In this document: positions 44,686-52,924 of the stretch, piece after piece
Position numbering within the stretch: position 1 is the first letter of the stretch
How the letters are laid out: each line of letters begins with the position of its first letter
Assembly (NCBI RefSeq): GCF_900115185.1
Contig: NZ_FOVN01000005.1
Location: 69,501 to 133,500, forward strand
DNA: 64,000 bases
Reading direction: 5' to 3'
Source: Algorimicrobium echini
GTDB lineage: Bacteria; Bacteroidota; Bacteroidia; Flavobacteriales; Flavobacteriaceae
Program-made: the position numbers and the translations under genes
Notes under the pieces: model-generated
What the model saw: the letters and a program-made list of their open reading frames with translations, nothing else
The model's database searches: none
What the model was told of the DNA's origin: nothing

Positions 44686-45441
44686 ATGACGTTAAAATTC
44701 TTTCGTAAAATAAGGCAAAACATGATAAAAACTCATCAAGTTAACAAGTATCTACTTTACGCTATTGGTGAGATTATATTAGTTGTAATTGGAATTTTAA
44801 TTGCTTTACAAATTAATAATTGGAATGAACTACGACAATCAAAAACTAAAGAGCGGCAATATATTGACAGGTTACTTTCAGAAAACAAACAGGATTTAAT
44901 AACATTTTCAGATAATATAAAAATCCTGGAACATGGTAAACAGTCTATTATTACCTTTTCTGAAGCTTTAAAAAGCCATTCTATATCTAATGAAGCTTTA
45001 ATAACATCTGCAAACAATTATTTTAAATTTGGAAGTATATATCCCGTTTTTACAGCATCTACCTCAACTTTTGATGATTTATCCAGCACTGGGAATTTAC
45101 AACTCATTACTAATATCCATCTAAGAGATAGCATTGTTAATCATTATGCCAAACACAAACATGTAGCTGAATGGATTGCAGTTGCCACCAATTGGGCTTT
45201 ACCTCTTGATGCACCATTTACTTACGAGAACGATGTTATGAGATTTGAGCCTAACACAGCTTTTCTATTTCCTGATAACCATATGGAAACATTAGCTACT
45301 CACTTAAAAACTAAAAAATTAAAATATATAAGTAATGCAGCAGCTCATTACTGGATAAACATGGATGCCATAACAAATTTAGAAAAACTTATTAATGATA
45401 CCGAATTACTTATAAATCAGCTTAAAAATAGCAAAAAATAA
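44686..45441 (+). CDS. DUF6090 family membrane protein
   Basis: 251 aa. The N-terminal ~60 residues are the family hallmark: a basic helix (FFRKIRQNM), then YLLYAIGEIILVVIGILIALQ forming one membrane helix, then INNWNE and a long helical extracytoplasmic part. Function is unknown. Flavobacterial genomes often carry several copies. Here a second copy follows 560 bp downstream, with a cupin gene between, and a likely truncated third copy at 47149. Confidence 0.85.
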   Translation: MTLKFFRKIRQNMIKTHQVNKYLLYAIGEIILVVIGILIALQINNWNELRQSKTKERQYIDRLLSENKQDLITFSDNIKILEHGKQSIITFSEALKSHSISNEALITSANNYFKFGSIYPVFTASTSTFDDLSSTGNLQLITNIHLRDSIVNHYAKHKHVAEWIAVATNWALPLDAPFTYENDVMRFEPNTAFLFPDNHMETLATHLKTKKLKYISNAAAHYWINMDAITNLEKLINDTELLINQLKNSKK

Positions 45442-45578
45442 AAATGTAACAGAAACTAAATTATTACTATCTTTAAAGACTTACGGGTCTTTTTTAACAG
45501 CAAAAATTAAGACTTATAACACCCATTAAATTAAAGCATCTTCAAGGCATTGATATTCTACATGAATTCGTTAAGAGT

Positions 45579-45971
45579 ATGACAAAAAAAATACATTTAC
45601 AAATTCAACTTAAAACCACCCTTATATTTCTATTCATTGGTTATTTCAGTTGTGGTGTAAAACCAAATTTACCAGATCCGTTGGAAGCTGGCTGGAATAG
45701 CAAAGCCGTTTGTGAGGTTGTAAAAAACACTCCTAAAATCCGCGTTTTAAAATGCATATTTCCACCAGGTGTAGGTCACGAAAAACATTATCACAATCCA
45801 CATGTTGGTTACACACTGTCTGGAAGCCAGTTTAGAATAACCGATACTACAGGAACCCGAGAGGTAAATGTACCTTCAGGCTCAAGCTTTTCAAAAGACA
45901 CGATTACCTGGCATCAGGTTTTAAACATTGGTGATAGTACAGCCGTTTTTTTAATCATGGAGCCAAAATAA
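45579..45971 (+). CDS. Cupin-domain lipoprotein-like protein
   Basis: 130 aa. A hydrophobic N-terminus ending LFIGYFSCG suggests a lipoprotein with Cys as first mature residue. A single cupin fold follows: the metal-binding motif GHEKHYHNPHVGYTLSG carries three histidines, and the second motif is SGSSFSKDTITWHQVLNIGDS. It is likely a metal-containing beta-barrel sensor or enzyme outside the cytoplasm. It sits between the two DUF6090 genes on the same strand. Confidence 0.78.
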   Translation: MTKKIHLQIQLKTTLIFLFIGYFSCGVKPNLPDPLEAGWNSKAVCEVVKNTPKIRVLKCIFPPGVGHEKHYHNPHVGYTLSGSQFRITDTTGTREVNVPSGSSFSKDTITWHQVLNIGDSTAVFLIMEPK

Positions 45972-46002
45972 CAACCAAGTATCATAATATGAATTTAATT
46001 AT

Positions 46003-47127
46003 ATGATAAAAATTTTTAAAAAAGTACGCTATCACCTTATGGATACTGGAAAAACAGGCAGGTACCTAAAATATGCTATTGGTGAAATTATTCTTGTAGT
46101 TATTGGAATTTTAATAGCACTTCAAATTAATAAATGGAATGAATTTAGAAAAAGCGAAGACATTAAAAATAATTATTACACGCAAATATTACAAGATTTA
46201 GCAAAAGATCATAAATTTCTTAAAAGCCAAATTGCCACGCTTAATGATAACATTACACTATATAGTGCGTTTGTAGAAACGTTTTCTGAACATAAAAACC
46301 CAGAAACGCTTATTTTAAGCGCTTCAAAACTTAATTACAGTTATGATTACCTAAAATTTGATACTAATACTATTGAAACCCTTCAAACGACAGGCGATAT
46401 AAAACTACTGCCTTCAGAAATCAGAAATAAATTAATTGATTTAAAAAATATGCAAAACAATATTATTACTCAATCTTACAGTAATAATACTAATTTTCTG
46501 AAGGAGTTTTTAAGTGCTGTTAAATTAGGATATCACCCTAACACTTTAGCTTTAAAAAATGAAAACGCATCAACCAATGAACTATTTACTAGTTTAAATA
46601 TTTCTGACAATTTTCCTGAAATAGCACTAACTCTCAATGCAGCCTTTAGTTTGAAAGATTATACAGAACGTGATCTACTAAAAGTTTTCAGGATGTTGGT
46701 TGCAAATATTAATACGCTTTTCACACTCATAAATAAAGAATTAGGAAATCCCTACCAGAGTATAGAAACTGTACTTTCAAAACTTAAAAAATTAGAAACT
46801 CTTTTAGAAGATGGTAAAACGGTTGATCAAATTATTGCAGTCGTAAAAAACCAAAATATTGAGTCTCCAGAATACGATATCTCTGAAGCTTACATCAACG
46901 CATTAGCCTATTTTGTTATGAATAATATGAAACAAAATAAAGAAGCCTTAAAGCTTTTTAAATTGAACATAGAATTATACCCTAATGCGTATAACACTTA
47001 TGATAGTTATGGTGAATGTTTAATGCTTATGGGAAACCGAAAAAATGCTATAAAAGCTTACAAGAAATCTTTAGAACTCAATCCTGATAATCAATCTGCA
47101 ATTAATGCCCTTTTAGAATTAGAGTAA
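46003..47127 (+). CDS. DUF6090 family membrane protein with C-terminal TPR
   Basis: 374 aa. It starts like its paralogue at 44686 (IFKKVRYHLMDTG, YLKYAIGEIILVVIGILIALQ, INKWNEF). The helical middle is longer, and a C-terminal pair of tetratricopeptide-like helices (LKLFKLNIELYPNAYNTYDSYGE and RKNAIKAYKKSLELNPDN, in parts) is added. Function unknown. The TPR tail suggests a protein-protein contact outside the membrane. Confidence 0.85.
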   Translation: MIKIFKKVRYHLMDTGKTGRYLKYAIGEIILVVIGILIALQINKWNEFRKSEDIKNNYYTQILQDLAKDHKFLKSQIATLNDNITLYSAFVETFSEHKNPETLILSASKLNYSYDYLKFDTNTIETLQTTGDIKLLPSEIRNKLIDLKNMQNNIITQSYSNNTNFLKEFLSAVKLGYHPNTLALKNENASTNELFTSLNISDNFPEIALTLNAAFSLKDYTERDLLKVFRMLVANINTLFTLINKELGNPYQSIETVLSKLKKLETLLEDGKTVDQIIAVVKNQNIESPEYDISEAYINALAYFVMNNMKQNKEALKLFKLNIELYPNAYNTYDSYGECLMLMGNRKNAIKAYKKSLELNPDNQSAINALLELE

Positions 47128-47148
47128 CATGTAAAAAATAGCCAATAA

Positions 47149-47214
47149 ATGATTAAATTCTTCCGTCTTACTAGAAAAATCTATTATAAAGCTAACAAAA
47201 TTAGTAAGTATTAA
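47149..47214 (+). pseudogene. Probable truncated third DUF6090 gene (N-terminus only)
   Basis: An ATG 22 bp after the previous DUF6090 stop opens a 21-codon frame reading MIKFFRLTRKIYY and ending NKISKY-stop. This matches the N-terminal basic helix that begins DUF6090 proteins, exactly up to the point where YAIGEIILV should follow. After the stop I cannot recover the membrane segment in any frame. It is best read as a decayed or deleted copy, though a free-standing leader peptide is possible. Confidence 0.45.
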
Positions 47215-47272
47215 ATTTTCACAATTATTAGTTAAACCACTTTAAGCAGCCTTAAAAACCCAACAAATCCAG

Positions 47273-47280
47273 TATCTTTG
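47273..47280 (+). promoter_or_regulatory. Bacteroidota -7 box (TATCTTTG)
   Basis: Perfect TAnnTTTG 19 bp before the ATG of the 40-residue membrane peptide. It supports that short gene being real. Confidence 0.5.
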
Positions 47281-47299
47281 AACCAAATTTTTCAATTAA

Positions 47300-47422
47300 A
47301 TGGACGGATTTAGTATTGTTATGGTTTTTGCTATCATCCTTTTCGCAAGATTAGGAATTCGTCTGATTAGCAAGTATATAGAACTGAAGCGAGAGGAAAA
47401 GAAAGGAAATCAATCGCATTAA
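47300..47422 (+). CDS. 40-residue single-pass membrane peptide
   Basis: MDGFSIVMVFAIILFARLGI begins the peptide; the rest is basic and acidic (SKYIELKREEKKGNQSH). It has one membrane helix of about 17 residues and a charged cytoplasmic tail. A perfect TAnnTTTG box lies 19 bp upstream, which is the main reason to call it. Function unknown. It ends 4 bp before the convergent VOC gene's stop, and no terminator is apparent. Confidence 0.55.
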   Translation: MDGFSIVMVFAIILFARLGIRLISKYIELKREEKKGNQSH

Positions 47423-47426
47423 TTCT

Positions 47427-47804
47427 TTAAAGATTACTATAAAATGTTAAACCATTCTTATCTAAATCATAAATTGTAAACTCTTTAGTTCCCCAATCTG
47501 TTTGTATAATTTGTATGGTTCCATGAAAAACTTGTTTGGCTTCAAATTCTACATATAAATTTTCAATATTTTGTGTTACAACACGAAGCATGGGTGTAAT
47601 TTGATTCGTTTCTAAACGCTCCGTATTTTGAACTTGCAAATGAATTTCAATATCACCACGCCGTAGCCCAGCATAAGTAGGTATTTTTGGATCGTCAGCA
47701 AACGCTATTTCAAAACCGAGTTTGTTTACATAAAAAAACAAAGATGCCAACACATTTTGAACGGGTAAAACTGGATGAATTTGATGTAAGTGCGCGTGTT
47801 CCAT
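47427..47804 (-). CDS. VOC family (glyoxalase/bleomycin-resistance-like) protein
   Basis: 125 aa with two beta-alpha-beta-beta-beta units of the vicinal-oxygen-chelate fold: LHQIHPVLPVQNVLASLFFYVNKLGFEIAFADD, then IEIHLQVQN, and KEFTIYDLDKNGLTFYSNL (in parts). Metal-type residues (His, Glu) are at plausible places. Such proteins range from dioxygenases to antibiotic-binding proteins, so no substrate is assigned. Its ATG overlaps the upstream DinB-like stop by one base (TAATG), indicating coupling. Confidence 0.82.
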   Translation of the reverse strand: MEHAHLHQIHPVLPVQNVLASLFFYVNKLGFEIAFADDPKIPTYAGLRRGDIEIHLQVQNTERLETNQITPMLRVVTQNIENLYVEFEAKQVFHGTIQIIQTDWGTKEFTIYDLDKNGLTFYSNL

Positions 47805-48367
47805 TATTTTTTTATAGTTCCAGAAAAGTGATTAACATTAGAATTTATAGGATTTCCCGATGCACGCCTAAAGGAAGCCAATTGTCCACAATGCCATATA
47901 GCATCAGCAATTGGGCCATTAATTTCATTCCAGAAAGGTATTTCTTTGTCACCGAATATAATTTTAAACTGTGAAATATCATCACTTGTTCTTAAAATAT
48001 CTGCGGCTGTTTTGAAATTCAATAGGGTTTGCTTTCTTATTTCTTCAAAAGATAATTTAGGTGCTTGTTCGCGTGTATTTGCTTGTTTTAAGGTTGCGTT
48101 TACAATGGTTTTCGATAAGCTGTAAATATGTTGTATAGTTTCTTCTGTAGTGCGCGATTCTTCGGTTAATTTATAAGCTAAATCGGTTGTTCTTAAACCT
48201 TCTGTGGACCAGTGGAAACGAAAGCCTAATCCGTCTATAAGTCTAGCTGCAACCGTTCCTGCAGTAAAAGTTTCTGGTGCTTCTGGAATTTCGTAATAGG
48301 GAAGTTTTTCTTGTGCAGTCATGGTAATATTAATAAAAACGAACAGTCCTAAAAATTTAGTTTTCAT
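47804..48367 (-). CDS. Exported DinB-like protein
   Basis: 187 aa. The short signal peptide is MKTKFLGLFVFINITMTAQ. The mature part is a four-helix DinB-like bundle: GLGFRFHWSTEGLRTTDLAYKL near residue 45, IQHIYSLSKTIVNATL, and AIWHCGQLASFRRASGNP near the end. Histidines in RFHWS, QHIYS and WHCGQ correspond to the metal triad of DinB/YfiT proteins. Export of a DinB-like protein is less usual but occurs in Bacteroidota. It lies between the M28 peptidase and VOC genes in one operon. Confidence 0.75.
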   Translation of the reverse strand: MKTKFLGLFVFINITMTAQEKLPYYEIPEAPETFTAGTVAARLIDGLGFRFHWSTEGLRTTDLAYKLTEESRTTEETIQHIYSLSKTIVNATLKQANTREQAPKLSFEEIRKQTLLNFKTAADILRTSDDISQFKIIFGDKEIPFWNEINGPIADAIWHCGQLASFRRASGNPINSNVNHFSGTIKK

Positions 48368-48370
48368 AAT

Positions 48371-49774
48371 TTAATTTTTAAGTTCGTTGGCATTTGAAAT
48401 TGGCGAAATACCATATTTATCAATTAAATACACCAGACTTGTCATCGTTGCCGCTCCAAGTTCAAGTTCACGTTTGTTTACAGCATCAAACGTATCATTT
48501 GCTGCATGATGATGATCAAAATAACGTTGGGAATCTGGACGCAATCCTGCGCATACGTTGCCATCTGTTTTTAAGGGTGCTACATCTGCTCCACTTCCTC
48601 CTTTTTCAAAATAATGAATTAAATAGGGCTTAAATAAAGCTTTCCAACTTTCTATTTTAGCAAAAACGGCATCATCACAATCAAATTGGAAGCCACGAGG
48701 TGTAAAACCACCTGCATCACTTTCTAAAGAAAAAATATGGTTTTCACCTTTTTGTTTGGCTACTTCGGCATATTTTGTGGCACCACGTAAACCGTTTTCT
48801 TCGTTCATAAACAACACCACGCGAATGGTACGTTTAGGTTTAATACCCGTTTCTTTTAATAATCGTAACACATCCATAGATTGTACACAACCCGCACCAT
48901 CGTCATGCGACCCATCTCCTAAATCCCAAGAATCTAAATGGCCACCAACAAGAATGTATTCATTTGGAAATTCGGTTCCTGTAATTTCTCCAATCACGTT
49001 ATAAGATTGAACGTCTTTAAGTTGCTGACAAGTTTGGTTGAAAAATAGTTTTATACTTTTGTCCATTGCTAGCATACTACTTAATTTTTCAGCATCGTTA
49101 GTACTTATGGCTGCAGATGGAATACGTTGTGAATTAGGCAAATCGCCATAACTCATACTTCCCGTATGAGGCAGGTCGTCTAGCCGTAAATTCATGGAAC
49201 GCACAATAACACCAACGGCACCAAGTTTTCCTGCTTCCATAGCGCCAGCATAACGTTGGTCTACACAGCCACCATAGGCTTCAAAGGTTTGTATTAAATC
49301 TGCTTGCATGGGTCTGTTAAAAAAAACGATTTTCCCTGACACCTTATCTTTACCCAACATTTTCAATTCGTCCATGCTTTTTACCTCTATAACAGACGCC
49401 TTAACACCCCCAATTGGTGTAGCAATGGAGCCGCCAAGGGCGCATATATTTACTGTTGTAGTGATACCAGAAGCAGACTCTATAAACGCATATTCTTTAT
49501 TACCTCTTACCCATTTTGGAATCATTACAGGTTGTAACCAAACTTTATCTAGACCTAATGTTTCTAATTGTTCTTTGGTATAGTTCACTGCTTTTTCAGC
49601 ATTTAATGAACCTGATAATCTACCTCCAATTTGATTGGACAAATAATCTAACCATTCATAACTTTTTCCATTTGTTAAAGATGTGGAATAAATGGTTTTT
49701 AACGTTTCAGCATCTGTTTGAGCTGATATATTGATGGTTAAAAGAAAAAATAAAATAGGCAGTATTTGTTTCAT
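48371..49774 (-). CDS. Secreted M28 family peptidase (carboxypeptidase Q-like)
   Basis: 467 aa exported zinc peptidase. The signal peptide is MKQILPILFFLLTINISAQ. A PA-domain-like insert lies around residues 120-240. The di-zinc site is seen in GGHLDSWDLGDGSHDDGAGC, then MNEENGLRGA (Glu base and ligand), LESDAGGF (Asp), and QRYFDHHHAANDTFDAV (His). The gene order M28, DinB-like, VOC on the minus strand with gaps of 3 bp and a 1-bp overlap indicates a single operon. Confidence 0.9.
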   Translation of the reverse strand: MKQILPILFFLLTINISAQTDAETLKTIYSTSLTNGKSYEWLDYLSNQIGGRLSGSLNAEKAVNYTKEQLETLGLDKVWLQPVMIPKWVRGNKEYAFIESASGITTTVNICALGGSIATPIGGVKASVIEVKSMDELKMLGKDKVSGKIVFFNRPMQADLIQTFEAYGGCVDQRYAGAMEAGKLGAVGVIVRSMNLRLDDLPHTGSMSYGDLPNSQRIPSAAISTNDAEKLSSMLAMDKSIKLFFNQTCQQLKDVQSYNVIGEITGTEFPNEYILVGGHLDSWDLGDGSHDDGAGCVQSMDVLRLLKETGIKPKRTIRVVLFMNEENGLRGATKYAEVAKQKGENHIFSLESDAGGFTPRGFQFDCDDAVFAKIESWKALFKPYLIHYFEKGGSGADVAPLKTDGNVCAGLRPDSQRYFDHHHAANDTFDAVNKRELELGAATMTSLVYLIDKYGISPISNANELKN

Positions 49775-49848
49775 AATTAGTATAAGTGTCGTTAAAAAGA
49801 CTAAAATAGGCTATAATTAACGTTTTACTTCTAAAAGGAATCTTAAAA

Positions 49849-50727
49849 TTATTCGTTCTCTAATTGTTTTCTGTAATTAGTAATATTTGCTTTGATGTCA
49901 TCATCCAATTCTGGCTCACGAATATCTTTGTACGTTTTTAAGGTATCTAATAGAATTTTAGCGACAATATACCGAGCGGTTGGTTTATCATCGGAAGGAA
50001 TTACAAACCAAGGAGCATGTGGCTTTGTTGTTCTAGAAATAGCATCTTGATAACAATCTTGGTAATGATCCCACAATTTGCGCTCCTCCAAATCTCCAGG
50101 TGAAAATTTCCAGTTTTTATCTGGTTTGTCTAATCGGCGTAATAATCTATGCTTTTGTTCCTCTTTAGAAATGTTTAAAAAGAACTTAAAAATAATTGTA
50201 CCGTTTTGAGCTATTGTTTTTTCAAAATTATTGATTTGCTCGAAGCGATTATCCCAAAATTCATCATTAATATCTTTTAGTGATAGTACGTTTGGTAAAT
50301 TTTCATTCAAAATATATTCAGGGTGAACTCGTGTTACCAGAACATTTTCATAATGGGTTCTATTAAAAACACCAAATTTTCCACGAGCAGGTAACGTTAT
50401 ATAATGACGCCACAAATAATCATGCTTTAACTCTAATGCTGTAGGTGTTTTAAAACTATACACCACAACACCTCTTGCGTTAAGTTCCTTAAAAACCTCA
50501 CGTATAAGACTATCTTTTCCAGCAGTATCCATGCCCTGGATACAGATTAAAACAGCATATTTTCCATGGGCATACATGGCATTCTGAATTTTTGCAAGAT
50601 CTTTACAAACATCTTCTAGCGCATCTTCAATGGTATCTTTATTTTCCTTTAAATCAAAGGTTGTTTTAAGATCTTTTAGGACTACCGTTTTGGGCGCCTT
50701 AAAATCTTTTGGTTTTATTGATTTCAT
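49849..50727 (-). CDS. ppk2: Polyphosphate kinase 2 family protein
   Basis: 292 aa PPK2-type polyphosphate:nucleotide phosphotransferase, using polyphosphate to phosphorylate ADP, GDP or AMP. Walker A-like GMDTAGKDSLIREVF is near residue 67, the lid segment GVFNRTHYENVLVTRVHPEY follows, and then FFLNISKEEQKHRLLRRL and WKFSPGDLEERKLWDHY (all diagnostic). One-domain length fits class I or III. Nucleotide preference cannot be read by eye. It is a single gene between the M28 operon and the sigma-54-type regulator operon. Confidence 0.92.
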   Translation of the reverse strand: MKSIKPKDFKAPKTVVLKDLKTTFDLKENKDTIEDALEDVCKDLAKIQNAMYAHGKYAVLICIQGMDTAGKDSLIREVFKELNARGVVVYSFKTPTALELKHDYLWRHYITLPARGKFGVFNRTHYENVLVTRVHPEYILNENLPNVLSLKDINDEFWDNRFEQINNFEKTIAQNGTIIFKFFLNISKEEQKHRLLRRLDKPDKNWKFSPGDLEERKLWDHYQDCYQDAISRTTKPHAPWFVIPSDDKPTARYIVAKILLDTLKTYKDIREPELDDDIKANITNYRKQLENE

Positions 50728-50816
50728 ATTGACATATTCAAATTTGAATGGAATTATAAATATACATAATTCTATACGCTTTGATAAATAGATTGTATGC
50801 TGAATGACTTACAAAA

Positions 50817-50844
50817 AAAATGTCTGAAAAATTCCAGACATTTT
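50817..50844 (-). terminator. Intrinsic terminator of the five-gene minus-strand operon
   Basis: AAAATGTCTG / CAGACATTTT stem with 8-nt loop. On the minus strand it is followed by a T-run, 3 bp after the response-regulator stop. Confidence 0.85.
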
Positions 50845-50847
50845 AAA

Positions 50848-52011
50848 TTATTTAGAAGCAAACATTTTTACATCGTTTTCGCTAATTTCTTTTTCACCAA
50901 GAATAATTAATCGCTCAACAACGTTTCGAAGCTCACGAATATTTCCAGTCCAATCATACTCCTGAAGTTGTTTGATGGCTTTATTGGAAAAAGATTTTTT
51001 AGCAGTTCCATGTTCAAGGGATATTTTTTCTGAAAAATAATCTATTAGTAATGGAATATCTTCCCGTCTGTCATTTAAAGCTGGTACTTGTATGAGAATA
51101 ACGGCTAATCTGTGATACAAATCTTCTCGAAAACGGCCTTCTGCTATTTCCTTTTTTAAATCTTTATTAGTAGCAGCAACAACACGGACGTTAACCTTTA
51201 TATCTTTATCATTTCCAACACGTTGGATTTTATTTTCTTGAAGTGCGCGTAATACCTTTGCTTGTGCAGACAAGCTCATATCGCCAATTTCATCCAAGAA
51301 AATCGTTCCACCGTTAGCCGTTTCAAATTTTCCTGCACGATCTTTAACCGCACTTGTAAAGGCTCCTTTTACGTGACCAAACAACTCACTTTCAATCAAT
51401 TCCGAGGGAATAGCAGCACAATTCACTTCTACTAAATTTCCTTTAGAACGATCGCTTTTCTGGTGCAACCAATGAGCTACTAATTCTTTACCTGTTCCGT
51501 TTGGTCCAGTAATTAACACACGTGCATCAGTTTGAGCAACCTTTTCTATCATATCTTTAATATGAGAAATAGCAGCACTCTCGCCTATCATTTCGTAATT
51601 TTTACTGACTTTCTTTTTCAGCATTTTATTTTCAACCACTAACACTTTAGTATCTAAAGCAATTCTAACAGTATTTAATAAACGGTTTAAATCAGGTGGT
51701 TTGGAAATATAATCAAAAGCACCTAAACGCATAGTATTTACTGCCGTGTCCAAATCCCCATGACCTGAAATCATGACAATAGGAATTTCGGGTTTTATTT
51801 TTTTGGTAGCTTCTAACACATCAACACCATCCATTTTTGGCATTTTAATGTCACAAAAAATGAGATCGAAATCGTCATTTTTAATTTTTTCTAAACCTTC
51901 AACACCATCTTCAGCTTCTTCTACTTGATAGGTATCGTTCTCTTCCGAAAGGATTTTAACAAGTACACGCCTTATGGCTGCTTCATCTTCTATTACTAAT
52001 ATTTTTGGCAT
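50848..52011 (-). CDS. Sigma-54-type response regulator without DNA-binding domain
   Basis: 387 aa, NtrC-like. The receiver domain has phosphoacceptor Asp54 in IFCDIKMPKMDG. The AAA+ domain has Walker A GPNGTGKE (169-176) and Walker B GGTIFLDEIGDM near 235. The sigma-54-contact loop reads GAFTSA (216-221) instead of GAFTGA. After the sensor/arginine segment WTGNIRELRNVVERL the protein stops about 25 residues later, with no Fis-type helix-turn-helix. It is thus either a DNA-binding-independent activator or works another way. It is the last gene of an operon with an ABC exporter, MscS channel and DUF6268 barrel; no histidine kinase is adjacent. Confidence 0.92.
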   Translation of the reverse strand: MPKILVIEDEAAIRRVLVKILSEENDTYQVEEAEDGVEGLEKIKNDDFDLIFCDIKMPKMDGVDVLEATKKIKPEIPIVMISGHGDLDTAVNTMRLGAFDYISKPPDLNRLLNTVRIALDTKVLVVENKMLKKKVSKNYEMIGESAAISHIKDMIEKVAQTDARVLITGPNGTGKELVAHWLHQKSDRSKGNLVEVNCAAIPSELIESELFGHVKGAFTSAVKDRAGKFETANGGTIFLDEIGDMSLSAQAKVLRALQENKIQRVGNDKDIKVNVRVVAATNKDLKKEIAEGRFREDLYHRLAVILIQVPALNDRREDIPLLIDYFSEKISLEHGTAKKSFSNKAIKQLQEYDWTGNIRELRNVVERLIILGEKEISENDVKMFASK

Positions 52012-52013
52012 AG

Positions 52014-52907
52014 TTATCGTTTAAATTTTATTCCTGTTCTTAAATAAAAAGCGTTTATCTCGTTTAACGAAAAAACTTCATCTCTGTTTGAATCCCTTAA
52101 ACGGTTATTGAGCCTAAAGGTATAACCAGCATAAGTGTAGGCAATTAAATGCTTAGTAAGGAAATATTGATATCCTAATCCACCAACAACTACAGAAAGT
52201 GAAATATTATCAGCTCGCTTACCATTAACTTGTATGCCTTGCTGTAAATTTGCAAAATATCCATCTAATCCTGCAAAAGCTAAAACCACATTTTTAGGGT
52301 TAAAATTGTATTTAATACTGGATTTTGGGACTCCAGCATTATAGCTCCAGTGCTCATTTATTTCACGTGTGTAACTTATAAAAGGAAGTGGAAATGGCAA
52401 TCCTGTTGTGGCATTGTAGGTTACACCCAATATTAAACGATACGGGTGTTTTAAACTTGTATCATCACTCCTATCATGAATTGCAAAAACACCACCATTA
52501 TAAAAAATATCTTCATTTGTTACTGTTGTTTCAAGGGTTGAGGCAATGCGCGGATTAAACTTAATTCCCCAACGCCAATTTTCACTTGTTTTAAAAGTAT
52601 AACCAATGTTGAAATCAATAATATGGATGGTATTCAAATGCGATGTTTCAAATGGATAATCTTCTTCAATATTTAGAATAACACGGTTATATTCTGCTCC
52701 TAAAACTAAATACGATTTATTTTTCAATGCGATTGGATAATTAAACAACGCTCGTAATCGTGTGTATTGATCTTCAGACCTTGTCTGTGGAATAAAAGAA
52801 TACTCAACACGTGCTAAATCTGTCATTTGTGCACTAATAAACTGACACATAATCATGAAAAGCCCTGTAAAACAGCATTTAAAGTGGTATTTAATTCGTT
52901 TTTTCAA
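52014..52907 (-). CDS. DUF6268-like outer-membrane beta-barrel protein
   Basis: 297 aa. A signal sequence (CCFTGLFMIMCQFISAQ) is followed by alternating amphipathic strands rich in Tyr, Asn and Arg ending in an aromatic/basic residue pattern (AFYLRTGIKFKR), typical of an outer-membrane barrel. Segments such as LGAEYNRVIL, WRWGIKFNPRIAS and LILGVTYNATTGLP fit. Family name DUF6268 is from memory and should be checked. It is 2 bp upstream of the sigma-54-type regulator, so cotranscribed. Confidence 0.75.
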   Translation of the reverse strand: MKKRIKYHFKCCFTGLFMIMCQFISAQMTDLARVEYSFIPQTRSEDQYTRLRALFNYPIALKNKSYLVLGAEYNRVILNIEEDYPFETSHLNTIHIIDFNIGYTFKTSENWRWGIKFNPRIASTLETTVTNEDIFYNGGVFAIHDRSDDTSLKHPYRLILGVTYNATTGLPFPLPFISYTREINEHWSYNAGVPKSSIKYNFNPKNVVLAFAGLDGYFANLQQGIQVNGKRADNISLSVVVGGLGYQYFLTKHLIAYTYAGYTFRLNNRLRDSNRDEVFSLNEINAFYLRTGIKFKR

Positions 52908-52924
52908 TAGTTTTTTTTTAATAA

